Notes: generated by a model not told the origin, from the letters alone. Positions 34,951 through 44,944 are shown, counted from the stretch's first letter. The stretch is 64,000 nucleotides of DNA from G965240365 sp965240365 (GCA_965240365.1 OZ251218.1:434001-498000); one strand, 5' to 3'. Program-made: numbers and translations.

Positions 34951-36327
34951 ATGAAGCAGTACAAACTGACAGGCGCCGGGCGATATTGCAGATCATTGAT
35001 CCTGGCCGCCCTGACGCTGTGCCTGGGCACCGCCCCGGCGCGGGCCGTTGCCGAACTGGAAAAAGAAGACCTGAAATTCGGCTTTATCAAGCTCACCGAT
35101 ATGGCGCCGTTGGCGATTGCCTACGAGAAGGGTTATTTCGAGGACGAAGGGCTGTACGTCACGCTGGAACCGCAGGCCAACTGGAAGGTGTTGCTGGATC
35201 GGGTTATCGACGGCGAGTTGGACGGCGCGCATATGCTGGCCAGCCAGCCGCTGGGGGCGACGATCGGTTTCGGCACCCGGGCCGACATTATCACCGCGTT
35301 CAGTATGGATTTGAACGGCAACGGCATCACCGTTTCCAACGACATCTGGCGACAGATGAAGCCGAATGTGCCGCTGGGCGCGGACGGCAAACCCATACAT
35401 CCGATCAGGGCCGATTACCTGAAACCCGTGGTCGATAAATACAAGGCCGAGGGCAAGCCCTTCAATATGGGCATGGTATTCCCGGTCTCGACGCACAATT
35501 ATGAATTGCGTTACTGGCTCGCGGCCGGTGGCATTCATCCGGGCTATTACTCCAGCACGGACATCACGGGCCAGATCGACGCCGACGCGCTGTTGTCGGT
35601 CACGCCGCCGCCGCAAATGCCGGCCACGCTGGAGGCCGGCACGATCTACGGCTACTGCGTGGGCGAACCCTGGAATCAGCAGGCCGTATTCAAAGGCATC
35701 GGTGTGCCGGTGATCACCGATTATGAAATCTGGAAAGACAACCCCGAGAAGGTGTTCGGCGTGAGCGCGGCCTGGGCCGAAAAACACCCCAATACCCATC
35801 GGGCCGTTATCAAGGCGTTGATCCGCGCGGGGCGCTGGCTCGATGAGAACGACGACGCCAACCGGGCGGAGGCCGTAGAGATCCTGTCGCGCTCTGAATA
35901 CGTCGGCGCGGACTATGAGGTGATCGCCAACAGCATGACGGGCACCTTTGAGTATGAAAAAGGCGATAAACGATCCCTGCCGGATTTCAATGTCTTTTAT
36001 CGTTATTTTGCCACCTACCCCTACTACAGCGACGCGGTCTGGTATCTCACGCAAATGCGGCGCTGGGGGCAGATTACCGAGCAAAAATCAGACGAGTGGT
36101 ATCACGAGATCGCGCGCAAGGTGTATCGCCCGGACATCTATCTTGCCGCGGCCAGGGAATTACTGGAAGAAGGCCGGATCAAGGAAGAAGAAATACCCTG
36201 GGACAGCGACGGCTTCCGCGCGCCGCAGACCGAATTTATCGACGGCATCGTCTATGACGGCAAAAAGCCCAATGACTATCTGGCCCGTTTTCCTATCGGC
36301 TTAAAGGGCGCGGACACGGTTGACTGA
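34951..36327 (+). CDS. nrtA: Nitrate ABC transporter substrate-binding protein
   Basis: 458 aa from the ATG at 34951, chosen because GGAG lies nine bases upstream. A signal peptide covers ~1-35 (SLILAALTLCLGTAPARAVA). Homologous to NrtA/NasF: FGFIKLTDMAPLAIAYEKGY, GTRADIITAFSMDLNGNGIT, GYCVGEPWNQQAVFKGIGV. It binds nitrate (or nitrite) in the periplasm for NrtB and the fused ATPase encoded next. It begins the operon behind a sigma-54 promoter. Confidence 0.95.
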   Translation: MKQYKLTGAGRYCRSLILAALTLCLGTAPARAVAELEKEDLKFGFIKLTDMAPLAIAYEKGYFEDEGLYVTLEPQANWKVLLDRVIDGELDGAHMLASQPLGATIGFGTRADIITAFSMDLNGNGITVSNDIWRQMKPNVPLGADGKPIHPIRADYLKPVVDKYKAEGKPFNMGMVFPVSTHNYELRYWLAAGGIHPGYYSSTDITGQIDADALLSVTPPPQMPATLEAGTIYGYCVGEPWNQQAVFKGIGVPVITDYEIWKDNPEKVFGVSAAWAEKHPNTHRAVIKALIRAGRWLDENDDANRAEAVEILSRSEYVGADYEVIANSMTGTFEYEKGDKRSLPDFNVFYRYFATYPYYSDAVWYLTQMRRWGQITEQKSDEWYHEIARKVYRPDIYLAAARELLEEGRIKEEEIPWDSDGFRAPQTEFIDGIVYDGKKPNDYLARFPIGLKGADTVD

Positions 36328-36385
36328 AGCGCTCCGGCAGGACGCCTGCAAGCAACCCGAACACCATGATGAAAACGAATACGGC

Positions 36386-37519
36386 ATGAAAACCAATACA
36401 GCGCTCAAAGACAAAATCACGGAACCGGAAGCGGAGCCGCGGGCCGCCGTTAGCGCGGTTCCCGGGCCGGCCGAAGCCGAAATCTCACCCGCGGGGGTTT
36501 CGCTGGCGACACGGATCACCCGTTTTCTTGAATTGACCGGATTTAGCTGGGGGGTGCCCGTCGTAAAACTGTGCGCGGGTGAAGATCCGGCCGCGCAGTT
36601 CAGGCGTTTGTGGATGGAAATGGGCGTGCCCATTGCCGCCTTTCTCCTGTTTTTGATGGTCTGGGACTGGTCGGCGGCGCGGGTGGAGACGAGTCTGGGC
36701 GCGATTCCGGGGCCGGTCGCGGTCTGGGGGCAGGTGCAGAATCTGATCGACGATCACCGGCGGGAACGGGAAAAGGAGGCCGCCTTTTATCAGCGGCAGG
36801 AGGCGCGCAATGCCGCGAAACTGGCGAAGAACCCCGCGGCCACCGTTAAAATCCGGCCCTATACCGGCAAACCCACCTATCCGGATCAGATCCTTACCAG
36901 CCTGTGGACCGTATTTGCCGGTTTCGTGCTGGCCACCCTGGTCGCCGTGCCGCTCGGCCTGCTGTGCGGCTTGAGCCGGGTCGTGAATACCGCGCTGAAT
37001 CCGCTTATCCAGATTTTCAAACCGGTGTCGCCGCTGGCCTGGCTGCCCATCGTGACCCTGGTGGTCAGCGCGACCTACGTGGTTGACGATAAATCCTGGT
37101 TCGATAAATCGTTCCTCACCTCGGCGATTACCGTCACCCTGTGCTCCCTGTGGCCGGCCCTGATCAATACCGCGGTCGGGGTGGCGTCTATCGACAAGGA
37201 TTTGATGAATGTCGCCCGGGTATTGCAACTCGGCTGGTTGACCACCGTGCGCAAGATCGTATTGCCCGGCGCGCTGCCGTTGATCTTTACCGGCCTGCGC
37301 CTGTCCCTCGGCGTGGGCTGGATGGTGCTGATCGCGGCTGAGATGCTGGCCCAGAACCCGGGTCTGGGCAAGTTCGTCTGGGATGAGTTCCAGAACGGCA
37401 GTTCGCAATCGCTGGGCAGGATCATAGTGGCCGTATTCACCATCGGTGTGATCGGATTTTTGCTGGACCGCATTATGCTGACGCTGCAAACGTGCTTTTC
37501 TTTTGGCGAGTCACGCTGA
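36386..37519 (+). CDS. nrtB: Nitrate ABC transporter permease
   Basis: About 377 aa from the ATG at 36386 (MKTNTALKDK); a TTG overlapping the nrtA stop at 36320 would add 22 unconserved residues. After a long cytoplasmic N-terminal part there is one membrane helix (~80-100). A charged loop follows (~125-170), then the BPD_transp_1 core of five or six helices with the EAA-type loop (NVARVLQLGWLTTVRKIVLPGALP). It pairs with the NrtC-D ATPase. Confidence 0.94.
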   Translation: MKTNTALKDKITEPEAEPRAAVSAVPGPAEAEISPAGVSLATRITRFLELTGFSWGVPVVKLCAGEDPAAQFRRLWMEMGVPIAAFLLFLMVWDWSAARVETSLGAIPGPVAVWGQVQNLIDDHRREREKEAAFYQRQEARNAAKLAKNPAATVKIRPYTGKPTYPDQILTSLWTVFAGFVLATLVAVPLGLLCGLSRVVNTALNPLIQIFKPVSPLAWLPIVTLVVSATYVVDDKSWFDKSFLTSAITVTLCSLWPALINTAVGVASIDKDLMNVARVLQLGWLTTVRKIVLPGALPLIFTGLRLSLGVGWMVLIAAEMLAQNPGLGKFVWDEFQNGSSQSLGRIIVAVFTIGVIGFLLDRIMLTLQTCFSFGESR

Positions 37520-37528
37520 GGCGCCGGC

Positions 37529-39217
37529 ATGTCTTTTTTGGCCGTTAAAAATCTCTGTAAGTCCTACGGGAGCGGCGCCGAAAAAACCGCCGTGCTTGAA
37601 GCGATCGATCTTGAAATCGACGAGGGCGAGTTTGTGGCCATCGTCGGCTTTTCCGGCAGCGGCAAGACGACCCTGATCTCGGCCATTGCCGGTTTGATCG
37701 AGCCGGACAGCGGCGAAATCATCAAACAGGGCAAAGCCATCCGCGGGCCGGGGCCGGATCGCGGCGTGGTTTTTCAGAGTTATTCCCTGATGCCCTGGTT
37801 GACCGTGTATGGCAACATCGCCCTGTCGGTCGATGCGGCTTACAAGGGCTGGAGCCGGCAACAGCGCAGGGCTCATACCGAGCGCTATATCGGGCTGGTC
37901 GGGCTGACCCATGCCATGCACCGGCGGCCGGCCGAATTATCGGGCGGCATGCGCCAGCGTGTCAGCGTGGCGCGCGCCCTGGCGGCCAGCCCGGATATCC
38001 TGTTGCTGGATGAGCCGCTCGGCGCGCTCGACGCGCTGACCCGCGCGAAGTTGCAGGATGAGATCGTGCGCCTCTCGGCCGAGGCCGGCAAGACGGTGAT
38101 CCTGATCACCAACGATGTCGATGAAGCCCTGATCATGGCGGATCGCATCATTCCGTTAAAACCCGGCCCCGGGGCGGGTTTTGGCCCGAACTTCAGCGTC
38201 GATCTGCCGCGCCCGCGCGATCGCGCGGCGATCAATCACGATGCAACCTTCAAGCGCCTGCGCGGTGAGATCACCCGCTATCTGATGCGGGTGGGCATCG
38301 ACGCCGCCACGGACGCCCCCCGCGCCGTTATCCAACTGCCCGATTTAAAGCCCCTTGATCGCTCCCGCCCGCCGCAAACCTCGCCGGCGGGCGACACGCC
38401 GCCGGCGGCCCTGCGGCCCTTTTTGAAGAACCCGGGCGAATCGAAATACCTGGAGTTCTTCAAGGTCACCAAGGTGTATCCCACGGCAAAAGGCCCGTTG
38501 ACCGTGGTCGATGAGTTCAATCTCAATATAAAAAAAGGCGAGTTCGTGTCGATCATCGGCCATTCCGGCTGCGGTAAATCCACGGTCCTGTCCATGACCG
38601 CCGGGCTCAACGACATCAGTGATGGCGGCATTGTCCTGGATAGACGCGAAGTGGCCGGCGCCGGCCCCGATCGCGCCGTGGTTTTTCAGGCGCCGAGCCT
38701 GTTCCCGTGGCTGAGCGCCTTTGAAAACGTCGCCCTGGGGGTGGACAGGGTCTTTCCCCATGCCTCGGAAAAGGAGCGGCGCGAGGTCGTCGAGTATTAT
38801 CTGGATCGTGTCGGCCTCGGCGGCGCGCTGCATAAAAAGGCCCGCGACCTCTCCAGTGGCATGAAGCAGCGGGTCGGCATCGCCCGCGCCTTTGCCCTGT
38901 CGCCCAAATTACTGCTGCTGGACGAGCCCTTCGGCATGCTGGATTCGCTGACGCGCTGGGAACTGCAGGAATTGCTGATGGAAGTCTGGACTCAAACCCG
39001 GGTCACGGCCATGGTGGTGACGCATGATGTCGATGAAGCCATCCTGCTGGCCGACCGGGTCGTGATGATGACCAATGGCCCTAAGGCGAAAGTCGGCAAA
39101 ATCATGCCGGTCGATCTGCCCCGGCCGCGCACCCGCAAGGCCCTGGTCTCGCACCCCGATTATTACCGCTACCGGGAGGCGCTGATTACCTTTCTGGCAG
39201 AGTGTGACGAGCACTGA
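37529..39217 (+). CDS. nrtD: Nitrate ABC transporter ATPase, NrtC-NrtD fusion with two ATPase domains
   Basis: 562 aa with two complete ABC domains. Domain 1 (~1-255) has Walker A GFSGSGKTT, signature LSGGMRQR and Walker B ILLLDEPLGALD. Domain 2 (~300-562) has Walker A GHSGCGKST, signature LSSGMKQR and Walker B LLLLDEPFGMLD. In cyanobacteria NrtC and NrtD are separate and NrtC carries a solute-binding tail; here both ATPases are in one chain and there is no such regulatory tail. The linker (~255-300) is Pro/Ala-rich. It drives uptake through NrtB. Confidence 0.92.
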   Translation: MSFLAVKNLCKSYGSGAEKTAVLEAIDLEIDEGEFVAIVGFSGSGKTTLISAIAGLIEPDSGEIIKQGKAIRGPGPDRGVVFQSYSLMPWLTVYGNIALSVDAAYKGWSRQQRRAHTERYIGLVGLTHAMHRRPAELSGGMRQRVSVARALAASPDILLLDEPLGALDALTRAKLQDEIVRLSAEAGKTVILITNDVDEALIMADRIIPLKPGPGAGFGPNFSVDLPRPRDRAAINHDATFKRLRGEITRYLMRVGIDAATDAPRAVIQLPDLKPLDRSRPPQTSPAGDTPPAALRPFLKNPGESKYLEFFKVTKVYPTAKGPLTVVDEFNLNIKKGEFVSIIGHSGCGKSTVLSMTAGLNDISDGGIVLDRREVAGAGPDRAVVFQAPSLFPWLSAFENVALGVDRVFPHASEKERREVVEYYLDRVGLGGALHKKARDLSSGMKQRVGIARAFALSPKLLLLDEPFGMLDSLTRWELQELLMEVWTQTRVTAMVVTHDVDEAILLADRVVMMTNGPKAKVGKIMPVDLPRPRTRKALVSHPDYYRYREALITFLAECDEH

Positions 39218-39316
39218 TCGCGCCGTGTAAACCTTGTTATTCCCGCTTTTTCCTGCTTGCTGCGGGCAGCCCGAAATAGCCGACATAGCCGAAAGAGAAC
39301 GCTGGCCGATAAAACC

Positions 39317-40543
39317 ATGCCGCACAATCGACAAAAACTGATCCTGGTCGGCAATGGCATGGCCGCCGTTCGCTTTCTGGAAAAGCTGATCGAACGAGGC
39401 CATTCCCGTTACGCCGTGAGCGTGTTCGGCCGTGAACCCGGCGCCGGCTATAACCGCGTCCTGTTATCGGCCCTGCTGGCCGGTGAACAAACACGCGCGG
39501 ACATCATCACGCACAATGAGGACTGGTACGCCAGGCACGCGATCGAGTATCACCCGGGCACGGCGATCATTGCCGTTGACCGCCATAAAAAACGGGTCAC
39601 GGATCATGACGGCAGGCAATACCCCTATGACAAGCTGGTTATCGCCAGCGGTTCAAACCCCTTTGTGCCGCCCCTGCCCGGCCGTGAATTGGCCGGCGTT
39701 TATACCTATCGCACGCTGGCCGATGTGGACAGAATGCTGGCGGCCTGCCGGGAACCCGCGAATGCGCTGGTGATTGGCGGTGGGCTGTTGGGACTGGAAG
39801 CGGCCTGTGGCCTGCACCGCCGGGGTATGCGGGTGAGCGTGCTGCACCTTGCGCCGCTGTTAATGGAGAATCAGCTCGATGCCGTCGCCTCCGAAAAATT
39901 AGTCGCCTCGTTAACGGGCCGGGGTATTCGGATCATGACCCGCGCCCACACCCAATCCATCGACGGCCGCGGGCGGATCGAGTCCGTCACGCTGGCGGAT
40001 GGCCGGGTGATCGAGGCCGATTTGGCCGTGATCGCCACGGGGATCCGCCCCAATATCGAACTGGCACAAGCGGCGGGCCTTGAATGCGGACGCGGTATCC
40101 GCGTTGACGATCACCTGCAAAGCTCCGCGCCGGCCGTGTTTGCCATTGGGGAATGCGCCGAGCACCGGGGCGCCGTCTATGGCCTCGTTGCGCCGCTCTA
40201 CGAGCAGGCCGAGGTCTGCGCCCGCTATCTGACGGGCGATAAAGACGCCCGCTACCGGGGTTCGCTTACGGCCACCGGCCTGAAAGTGAGCGGCATCAAT
40301 CTGTATTCGGCCGGCCAGTTTCTCGAAGACAAGCGCTGCCAGGTCGTCACGCTCAGAGACGATGCGCACGGTATTTATCGAAAACTCGTCATCAAGGCCA
40401 ATGCCCTGGCCGGGGCCCTGCTGTATGGCGATATCAGCGGCTCGCTCTGGTATCAGGAACTGATACGCTCCGGCAAACCTGTCGCGCCCCTGAAAGACTT
40501 TCTGATGTTCGGGCCGGATTATATGCCGGGCGCGGCCGCCTAA
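39317..40543 (+). CDS. FAD-dependent NAD(P)H oxidoreductase of the nitrate assimilation operon (NasB/NirB-N type)
   Basis: 408 aa from the ATG at 39317. FAD-binding LVGNGMAAVRFLE and NAD-binding ALVIGGGLLGLEAACGL dinucleotide folds are seen, plus ATGIRPNIELA and AIGECAEH, as in the N-terminal half of NirB and in nitrate-reductase electron-transfer subunits. It probably passes NAD(P)H electrons to NasA, whose gene follows after two bases. It lacks the siroheme/Fe-S part of NirB, so it is not itself a nitrite reductase. Confidence 0.9.
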   Translation: MPHNRQKLILVGNGMAAVRFLEKLIERGHSRYAVSVFGREPGAGYNRVLLSALLAGEQTRADIITHNEDWYARHAIEYHPGTAIIAVDRHKKRVTDHDGRQYPYDKLVIASGSNPFVPPLPGRELAGVYTYRTLADVDRMLAACREPANALVIGGGLLGLEAACGLHRRGMRVSVLHLAPLLMENQLDAVASEKLVASLTGRGIRIMTRAHTQSIDGRGRIESVTLADGRVIEADLAVIATGIRPNIELAQAAGLECGRGIRVDDHLQSSAPAVFAIGECAEHRGAVYGLVAPLYEQAEVCARYLTGDKDARYRGSLTATGLKVSGINLYSAGQFLEDKRCQVVTLRDDAHGIYRKLVIKANALAGALLYGDISGSLWYQELIRSGKPVAPLKDFLMFGPDYMPGAAA

Positions 40544-40545
40544 AC

Positions 40546-43272
40546 GTGCCGGGGCCTGACGTGTCCGTGCCGGATAGCGCGCCGGCGCCTGTCGCCGGCG
40601 CCGGGGAGGCCGTCAAGACCACCTGCCCCTATTGCGGCGTCGGCTGTGGAATTATCGCCGCAGGCACGGAGCAGGGCGGGATCGCTATCAAGGGCGACGC
40701 CGCGCATCCGGCCAACTTCGGGCGTTTGTGTTCCAAGGGCCTGGCCCTGGCGGAAACGATCGATCACGAACAGCGTTTACTGCACCCCGCCATCGACGGG
40801 GTTCGGGTCAGTTGGGACGAGGCCCTCAGCGCCGTGGCCGACGGCTTCGGTCAGATCATACAAGAGCACGGCCCCGATGCCGTTGCCTTTTATGTCTCCG
40901 GCCAATTGCTGACGGAAGATTATTATGTCGCCAATAAACTTATGAAGGGGTTTATCGGCAGCGCCAATATCGACACCAATTCCCGTTTATGCATGTCTTC
41001 GGCCGTGACGGGCCACAAGCGCGCCTTTGGCAGCGATACCGTTGGCCCATGTTACGAAGATCTGGAACAGGCCGCGGCCATTGTGCTTATCGGTTCCAAT
41101 ATGGCCTGGTGTCACCCGGTGTTGTTTCGGCGTATTGAAAAGGCGCGCGAACGCAGCGGCGCCCGCCTGATCGTCATCGATCCGCGCCGCACGGCCTCCT
41201 GCAACGGCGCCGATTATCATCTGGCCCTGCGCCCCGGCACGGACGCGGCGCTGTACAACGGCCTGCTGGCCTATCTTGCCGAACATCGCCGGGTCGATGC
41301 GGCCTATATCCAGGCGCATACCCGCGACTACGAATCGGCCCTCGGCACGGCCCGCGAAACCGCGGCCACGATAGAGGCCGTGGCCGCGTTCTGCGACCTC
41401 GACCCCGACGCGGTGCGGGCGTTTTATCGCCTGTTTGCCGAAACTGAAAAGCTTGTCAGCCTCTTCTCGATGGGGATCAACCAATCCTCCAGCGGGGTGG
41501 ATAAGGTCAACAGCATTATCAACGCGCATCTTGCCACCGGCCGGATCGGCAAACCGGGCCGCGGCGCCTTTTCGATAACCGGACAGCCCAACGCCATGGG
41601 TGGACGGGAAGTGGGGGGGCTGGCCTCGACGCTGGCAGCGCATATGGATTTCAGCGCCGCGGAAAAAGATCGGGTGCGGCGTTTTTGGCGCGCGCCCAGG
41701 ATCGCGGACGGGCCCGGCCTGAAAGCCATCGACTTATTCAGGGCGATGCGCGCCGGTCGGGTCAAGGCCCTGTGGATCATGGCGACCAATCCGGCCGTGA
41801 GCCTGCCCGACGCCGATTTTGCCCGGGCGGCGATGGCACACTGTGAACTGCTGGTCGTCTCGGACTGTATCGCGGCAACGGACACGGCCGGCCGGGCGCG
41901 GATCCTGCTGCCGGCTTTGGCCTGGGGTGAAAAGTCAGGCACCGTGACCAATTCGGAACGCTGCATTTCCAGGCAGAGACCCTTTCTCAAAGCGGCCGGC
42001 GAGGCCCGGGCCGACTGGTGGATCATCTCGGCCGTGGCCCGGCGCATGGGCTATGGCGAGGCCTTTGACTATCGGAATGCGGCCGACATCTTTCGCGAAC
42101 ATGCGCGGCTGTCCGGCTTTGAAAACAACGGCCAGCGGGATTTCGACATCAGCGCGCTACAGGCGCTGGACGACGCGCAATACGACGCGTTGAAGCCCGC
42201 CCAATGGCCCTTGAACCCGGCCAATCCGCGGGGCACGAAACGCCTGTTTATCGACGGGCATTTTTATACGGCGGACAAGCGGGCAAGATTTATCCCCGTT
42301 GCCCCGCAAGCGCCGCGGGCCTCGGCGGATGAACGCTACCCGCTGCTATTGAACACCGGGCGCATTCGCGACCACTGGCACACGCTGACCCGCACCGGCA
42401 AATCAGCGCGCCTGTCCCGGCACAGCCAGGAGCCCCTGGCGGAAATCCACCCGCGCACGGCCGCCCGCTTCGGCATTGGCGCGGATGAGCTGATCGAGAT
42501 CGAAAGCGCATGGGGCCGGGTGCTGATACGCGCCCGAATCACGCCCACGCAGCGCGAGGGCGAGGTGTTCGCGCCGCTGCACTGGAACGATCAGTTTTCC
42601 GCCAGGGCCCGAATCAATGCCGTGGTCAACCCCCATGTCGATCCCTGGTCGGGTCAGCCCGAATACAAACACACCCCGGTCGCTATCAAGGCCATCCCCA
42701 TGCCGTGGCATGGTTTTCTGCTGAGCCGCGGGGAATGCCGGCTGGAAGCGCTAAGCTACTGGAGCAAACTGCGCGAGGCGCATAACTGGCGTTATGAATT
42801 CGCCAATGAGACCGTGCCCGACAGCGGCTGGATCAAAAAGCGGATACCAGACCAACAGAGCCGTGACGGCACAGACTATGACTGCATAGAATACGTTGAC
42901 GAATACACCCGATCGGCGCGCTATCTCTGGTTTGCCGAAGGCGTATTGCAGGCCTGCCTCTTTAGCGCCGGTAAATATCAACAACTGCCGGCGCGTGACT
43001 GGCTGTCCCGGCAATTTGGCGAACCCGGGTTCGGCGCCCGACAGCGCGCCCGCCTGCTTGCGGGCGCGCCAGGACCGAACCGCCCGGACCCCGGACCCAC
43101 CGTCTGCGCCTGTTTCAATGTCGGCAAACAGACCGTGCTGGATTTCATCAGGTGCACGGCGGCCGCGGATCTCGACAGCATCGGCGCGTCACTCAAGGCC
43201 GGCACCAACTGCGGAAGCTGCCGCCCTGAATTGGCCTGTCTTTTGGAAGAAGCCAGTCGCCGTCCAGATTAA
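40546..43272 (+). CDS. nasA: Assimilatory nitrate reductase catalytic subunit
   Basis: 908 aa with a GTG start. An N-terminal [4Fe-4S] site is CPYCGVGC (C27, C30, C34) plus a Cys near residue 64 (LCSKG). The molybdopterin-binding body of the NasA/FdhF family (SNIDTNSRLCMSS, GTVTNSERCISRQRP, NTGRIRDHWHTLTRTG) covers ~70-720. The C-terminal [2Fe-2S] BFD-like domain (CACFNVG..GTNCGSCRPEL) is typical of flavin-coupled Nas enzymes. Cytoplasmic, reduces nitrate to nitrite. No nitrite reductase follows; repeat DNA comes next. Confidence 0.95.
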   Translation: MPGPDVSVPDSAPAPVAGAGEAVKTTCPYCGVGCGIIAAGTEQGGIAIKGDAAHPANFGRLCSKGLALAETIDHEQRLLHPAIDGVRVSWDEALSAVADGFGQIIQEHGPDAVAFYVSGQLLTEDYYVANKLMKGFIGSANIDTNSRLCMSSAVTGHKRAFGSDTVGPCYEDLEQAAAIVLIGSNMAWCHPVLFRRIEKARERSGARLIVIDPRRTASCNGADYHLALRPGTDAALYNGLLAYLAEHRRVDAAYIQAHTRDYESALGTARETAATIEAVAAFCDLDPDAVRAFYRLFAETEKLVSLFSMGINQSSSGVDKVNSIINAHLATGRIGKPGRGAFSITGQPNAMGGREVGGLASTLAAHMDFSAAEKDRVRRFWRAPRIADGPGLKAIDLFRAMRAGRVKALWIMATNPAVSLPDADFARAAMAHCELLVVSDCIAATDTAGRARILLPALAWGEKSGTVTNSERCISRQRPFLKAAGEARADWWIISAVARRMGYGEAFDYRNAADIFREHARLSGFENNGQRDFDISALQALDDAQYDALKPAQWPLNPANPRGTKRLFIDGHFYTADKRARFIPVAPQAPRASADERYPLLLNTGRIRDHWHTLTRTGKSARLSRHSQEPLAEIHPRTAARFGIGADELIEIESAWGRVLIRARITPTQREGEVFAPLHWNDQFSARARINAVVNPHVDPWSGQPEYKHTPVAIKAIPMPWHGFLLSRGECRLEALSYWSKLREAHNWRYEFANETVPDSGWIKKRIPDQQSRDGTDYDCIEYVDEYTRSARYLWFAEGVLQACLFSAGKYQQLPARDWLSRQFGEPGFGARQRARLLAGAPGPNRPDPGPTVCACFNVGKQTVLDFIRCTAAADLDSIGASLKAGTNCGSCRPELACLLEEASRRPD

Positions 43273-43350
43273 GCCCTGGATTATGGAGAGTCTGTCATTC
43301 CGGTCGGCCTGCTGCAGGCAGGCGAGAGCGGGAATGACAACCACAAAAAT

Positions 43351-43515
43351 AAGGAAACTCTGATTAAATCAGAGTTTCCTGCGGTACAGGGACGTACCGC
43401 CCCAGAATCAATAACTTGGCAATGACGTAAGTCATTGATTTTGAAGCAGGGTGAAAATCGCATTTTCACCCTGCGCGCCCTGAGAAATCCAGGATGGATT
43501 TATTCAGGGCTTCCA
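43351..43515 (+). repeat. MITE-like hairpin element, copy E
   Basis: About 165 bp, from AAGGAAACTCTGATTAAATC to TATTCAGGGCTTCC. The middle is altered: CCAGAATCAATAACTTGGC is inserted before the GTCATTGATT arm, and the second CCTGCCTGC palindrome is missing. It lies between nasA and the acyltransferase gene. Confidence 0.88.
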
Positions 43516-43635
43516 TAACAACCCAATGCGCCATCCCACAAAACCCGGCAACCAAAGCCCCCAAACCCCCCGCCCCCAAAAACTACGAATCCCCCCGGCC
43601 AGTCGCTATAATAACCACTTTATCACGACCCCCTT

Positions 43636-44565
43636 ATGGAACTCCGTCCACGCTTTACTCCCGGGCTGTTGCGGCCCCGTTACTGGTTGACCTGGCTGTG
43701 GCTCGGCCTCTGGCGGCTGTTGGTCCTGGTGCTGCCCTACCGGGCGCAACTGTGCCTGGGCGCGGGCCTCGGGCGTTTGCTTGCCCGGATCAGCCCGCGC
43801 CGGCGGAAAATCGCCGCCCGCAACCTGGAACTGTGCTTCCCCGAGCTCGACCCCGGCCGGCGGCAGGCGCTCCTGCAAAAACACTATCAGAGCATCGGCA
43901 TCGGGGCCTTTGAAACCGGCATCGCCTGGTGGTGGCCCGACCGGCGTTTCGGGCGCCTGCTACAGTTTGAAGGGCTGGAACACCTGCAAAACCGCGGCAA
44001 CCGCGCCGTGCTGCTGCTGGCGCCACACCTGACCAGCCTGGAAATCGGCTGCTCGGCGATGTCGCTCAAGCTTTGCCTGGACGGTATGTACCGCCCCAAC
44101 AACAACCCCGTGCTGGACTACGTGCAGCGTTGCGGCCGTGAACGGCGGGTGCTGGAAGGGCGCGCTTACCCGCGGGACGACATACGCGGGATATTGAAGG
44201 CGTTGAGACAGGGCCGCATCCTCTGGTACGCGCCGGACCAGGACTACGGCCGGAAGCAAAGTATCTTTGCCCCGCTGTTTGGCCGGCAGGCCGCCACGAT
44301 CACCGGCCTCGGCCGGCTCGCGGCCAAAACCGGGGCCCTGGTGGCGTCCTATACCTACTTCCGCCGCGCGGATGGCAGGGGCTACCACATCCGCGTCTAT
44401 CCGCCCCTGGACCAATTCCCGAGCGGCGACGACCTGGCCGATGCGACCCGGATCAACCGCCTGATGGAACACTACATCCGCCAATGCCCGGAACAATACC
44501 TGTGGGTACACCGCCGCTTCAAAACCCGCCCGCCGGGCGAAGCGGCGTTGTATGATTTTTCCTGA
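43636..44565 (+). CDS. lpxL: Lipid A biosynthesis lauroyl/myristoyl acyltransferase (LpxL/HtrB family)
   Basis: 309 aa, the normal size. One N-terminal membrane helix (~18-38, WLTWLWLGLWRLLVLVLPY). The acyltransferase catalytic motif HLTSLE (H-x4-E) lies near residue 132, with MYRPNNNPVLDYV, RGILKALRQGRILWYAPDQD and a C-terminal WVHRRFKTRP. It adds a secondary acyl chain to Kdo2-lipid IVA. Which paralogue (LpxL, LpxM or LpxP) cannot be decided from sequence alone. Confidence 0.92.
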   Translation: MELRPRFTPGLLRPRYWLTWLWLGLWRLLVLVLPYRAQLCLGAGLGRLLARISPRRRKIAARNLELCFPELDPGRRQALLQKHYQSIGIGAFETGIAWWWPDRRFGRLLQFEGLEHLQNRGNRAVLLLAPHLTSLEIGCSAMSLKLCLDGMYRPNNNPVLDYVQRCGRERRVLEGRAYPRDDIRGILKALRQGRILWYAPDQDYGRKQSIFAPLFGRQAATITGLGRLAAKTGALVASYTYFRRADGRGYHIRVYPPLDQFPSGDDLADATRINRLMEHYIRQCPEQYLWVHRRFKTRPPGEAALYDFS

Positions 44566-44650
44566 ATTGCTGCGACTGGCGAACAGGCTTTCGCCGAAAT
44601 GGCGAAGACGGCGCTCCGGGCCGGGCAGTTTTACCGGGAAGCAGAAGTGG

Positions 44651-44944
44651 TCAGAGGAGTTTAATGAGCGCCGCCAGGACGGTGACGCCGATGACCATGA
44701 TTGCGCCGAGCTTGATAATCAGCTTTTGTTCCAATTCCTGCATATCGCGCTTGAAACGGTATTCAAGTTCCTTGAAGTCGCGTTTCAGATCGGCCTTGAG
44801 TTTCTCAAGGTCTTGTTTGGTGGCCAGACGTTCCTGGATCAGGCGGGATTGTTCCTCGGCCAGGATTTCGGCCTGCGCCTCGGGCATGCCGGCCCCGGTC
44901 AGGCGTTTGACGAAGCCATGTGTGTCGAATGCGGCGATTTCCAT
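44651..44944 (-). CDS. DUF1640-type coiled-coil membrane protein
   Basis: 97 aa from the ATG complementary to 44942-44944 (MEIAAFDTHGFVKRLTGAG); an upstream ATG at 44980 would add 12 unconserved residues. FDTHxFVKRLxxAGMPEAQAE is the typical start of DUF1640. A long coiled coil (~35-75, KQDLEKLKADLKRDFKELE) and a C-terminal membrane helix (LGAIMVIGVTVLAALIKLL) follow. Function unknown. Its antisense frame is longer but has no similarity to anything I know. Confidence 0.8.
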   Translation of the reverse strand: MEIAAFDTHGFVKRLTGAGMPEAQAEILAEEQSRLIQERLATKQDLEKLKADLKRDFKELEYRFKRDMQELEQKLIIKLGAIMVIGVTVLAALIKLL

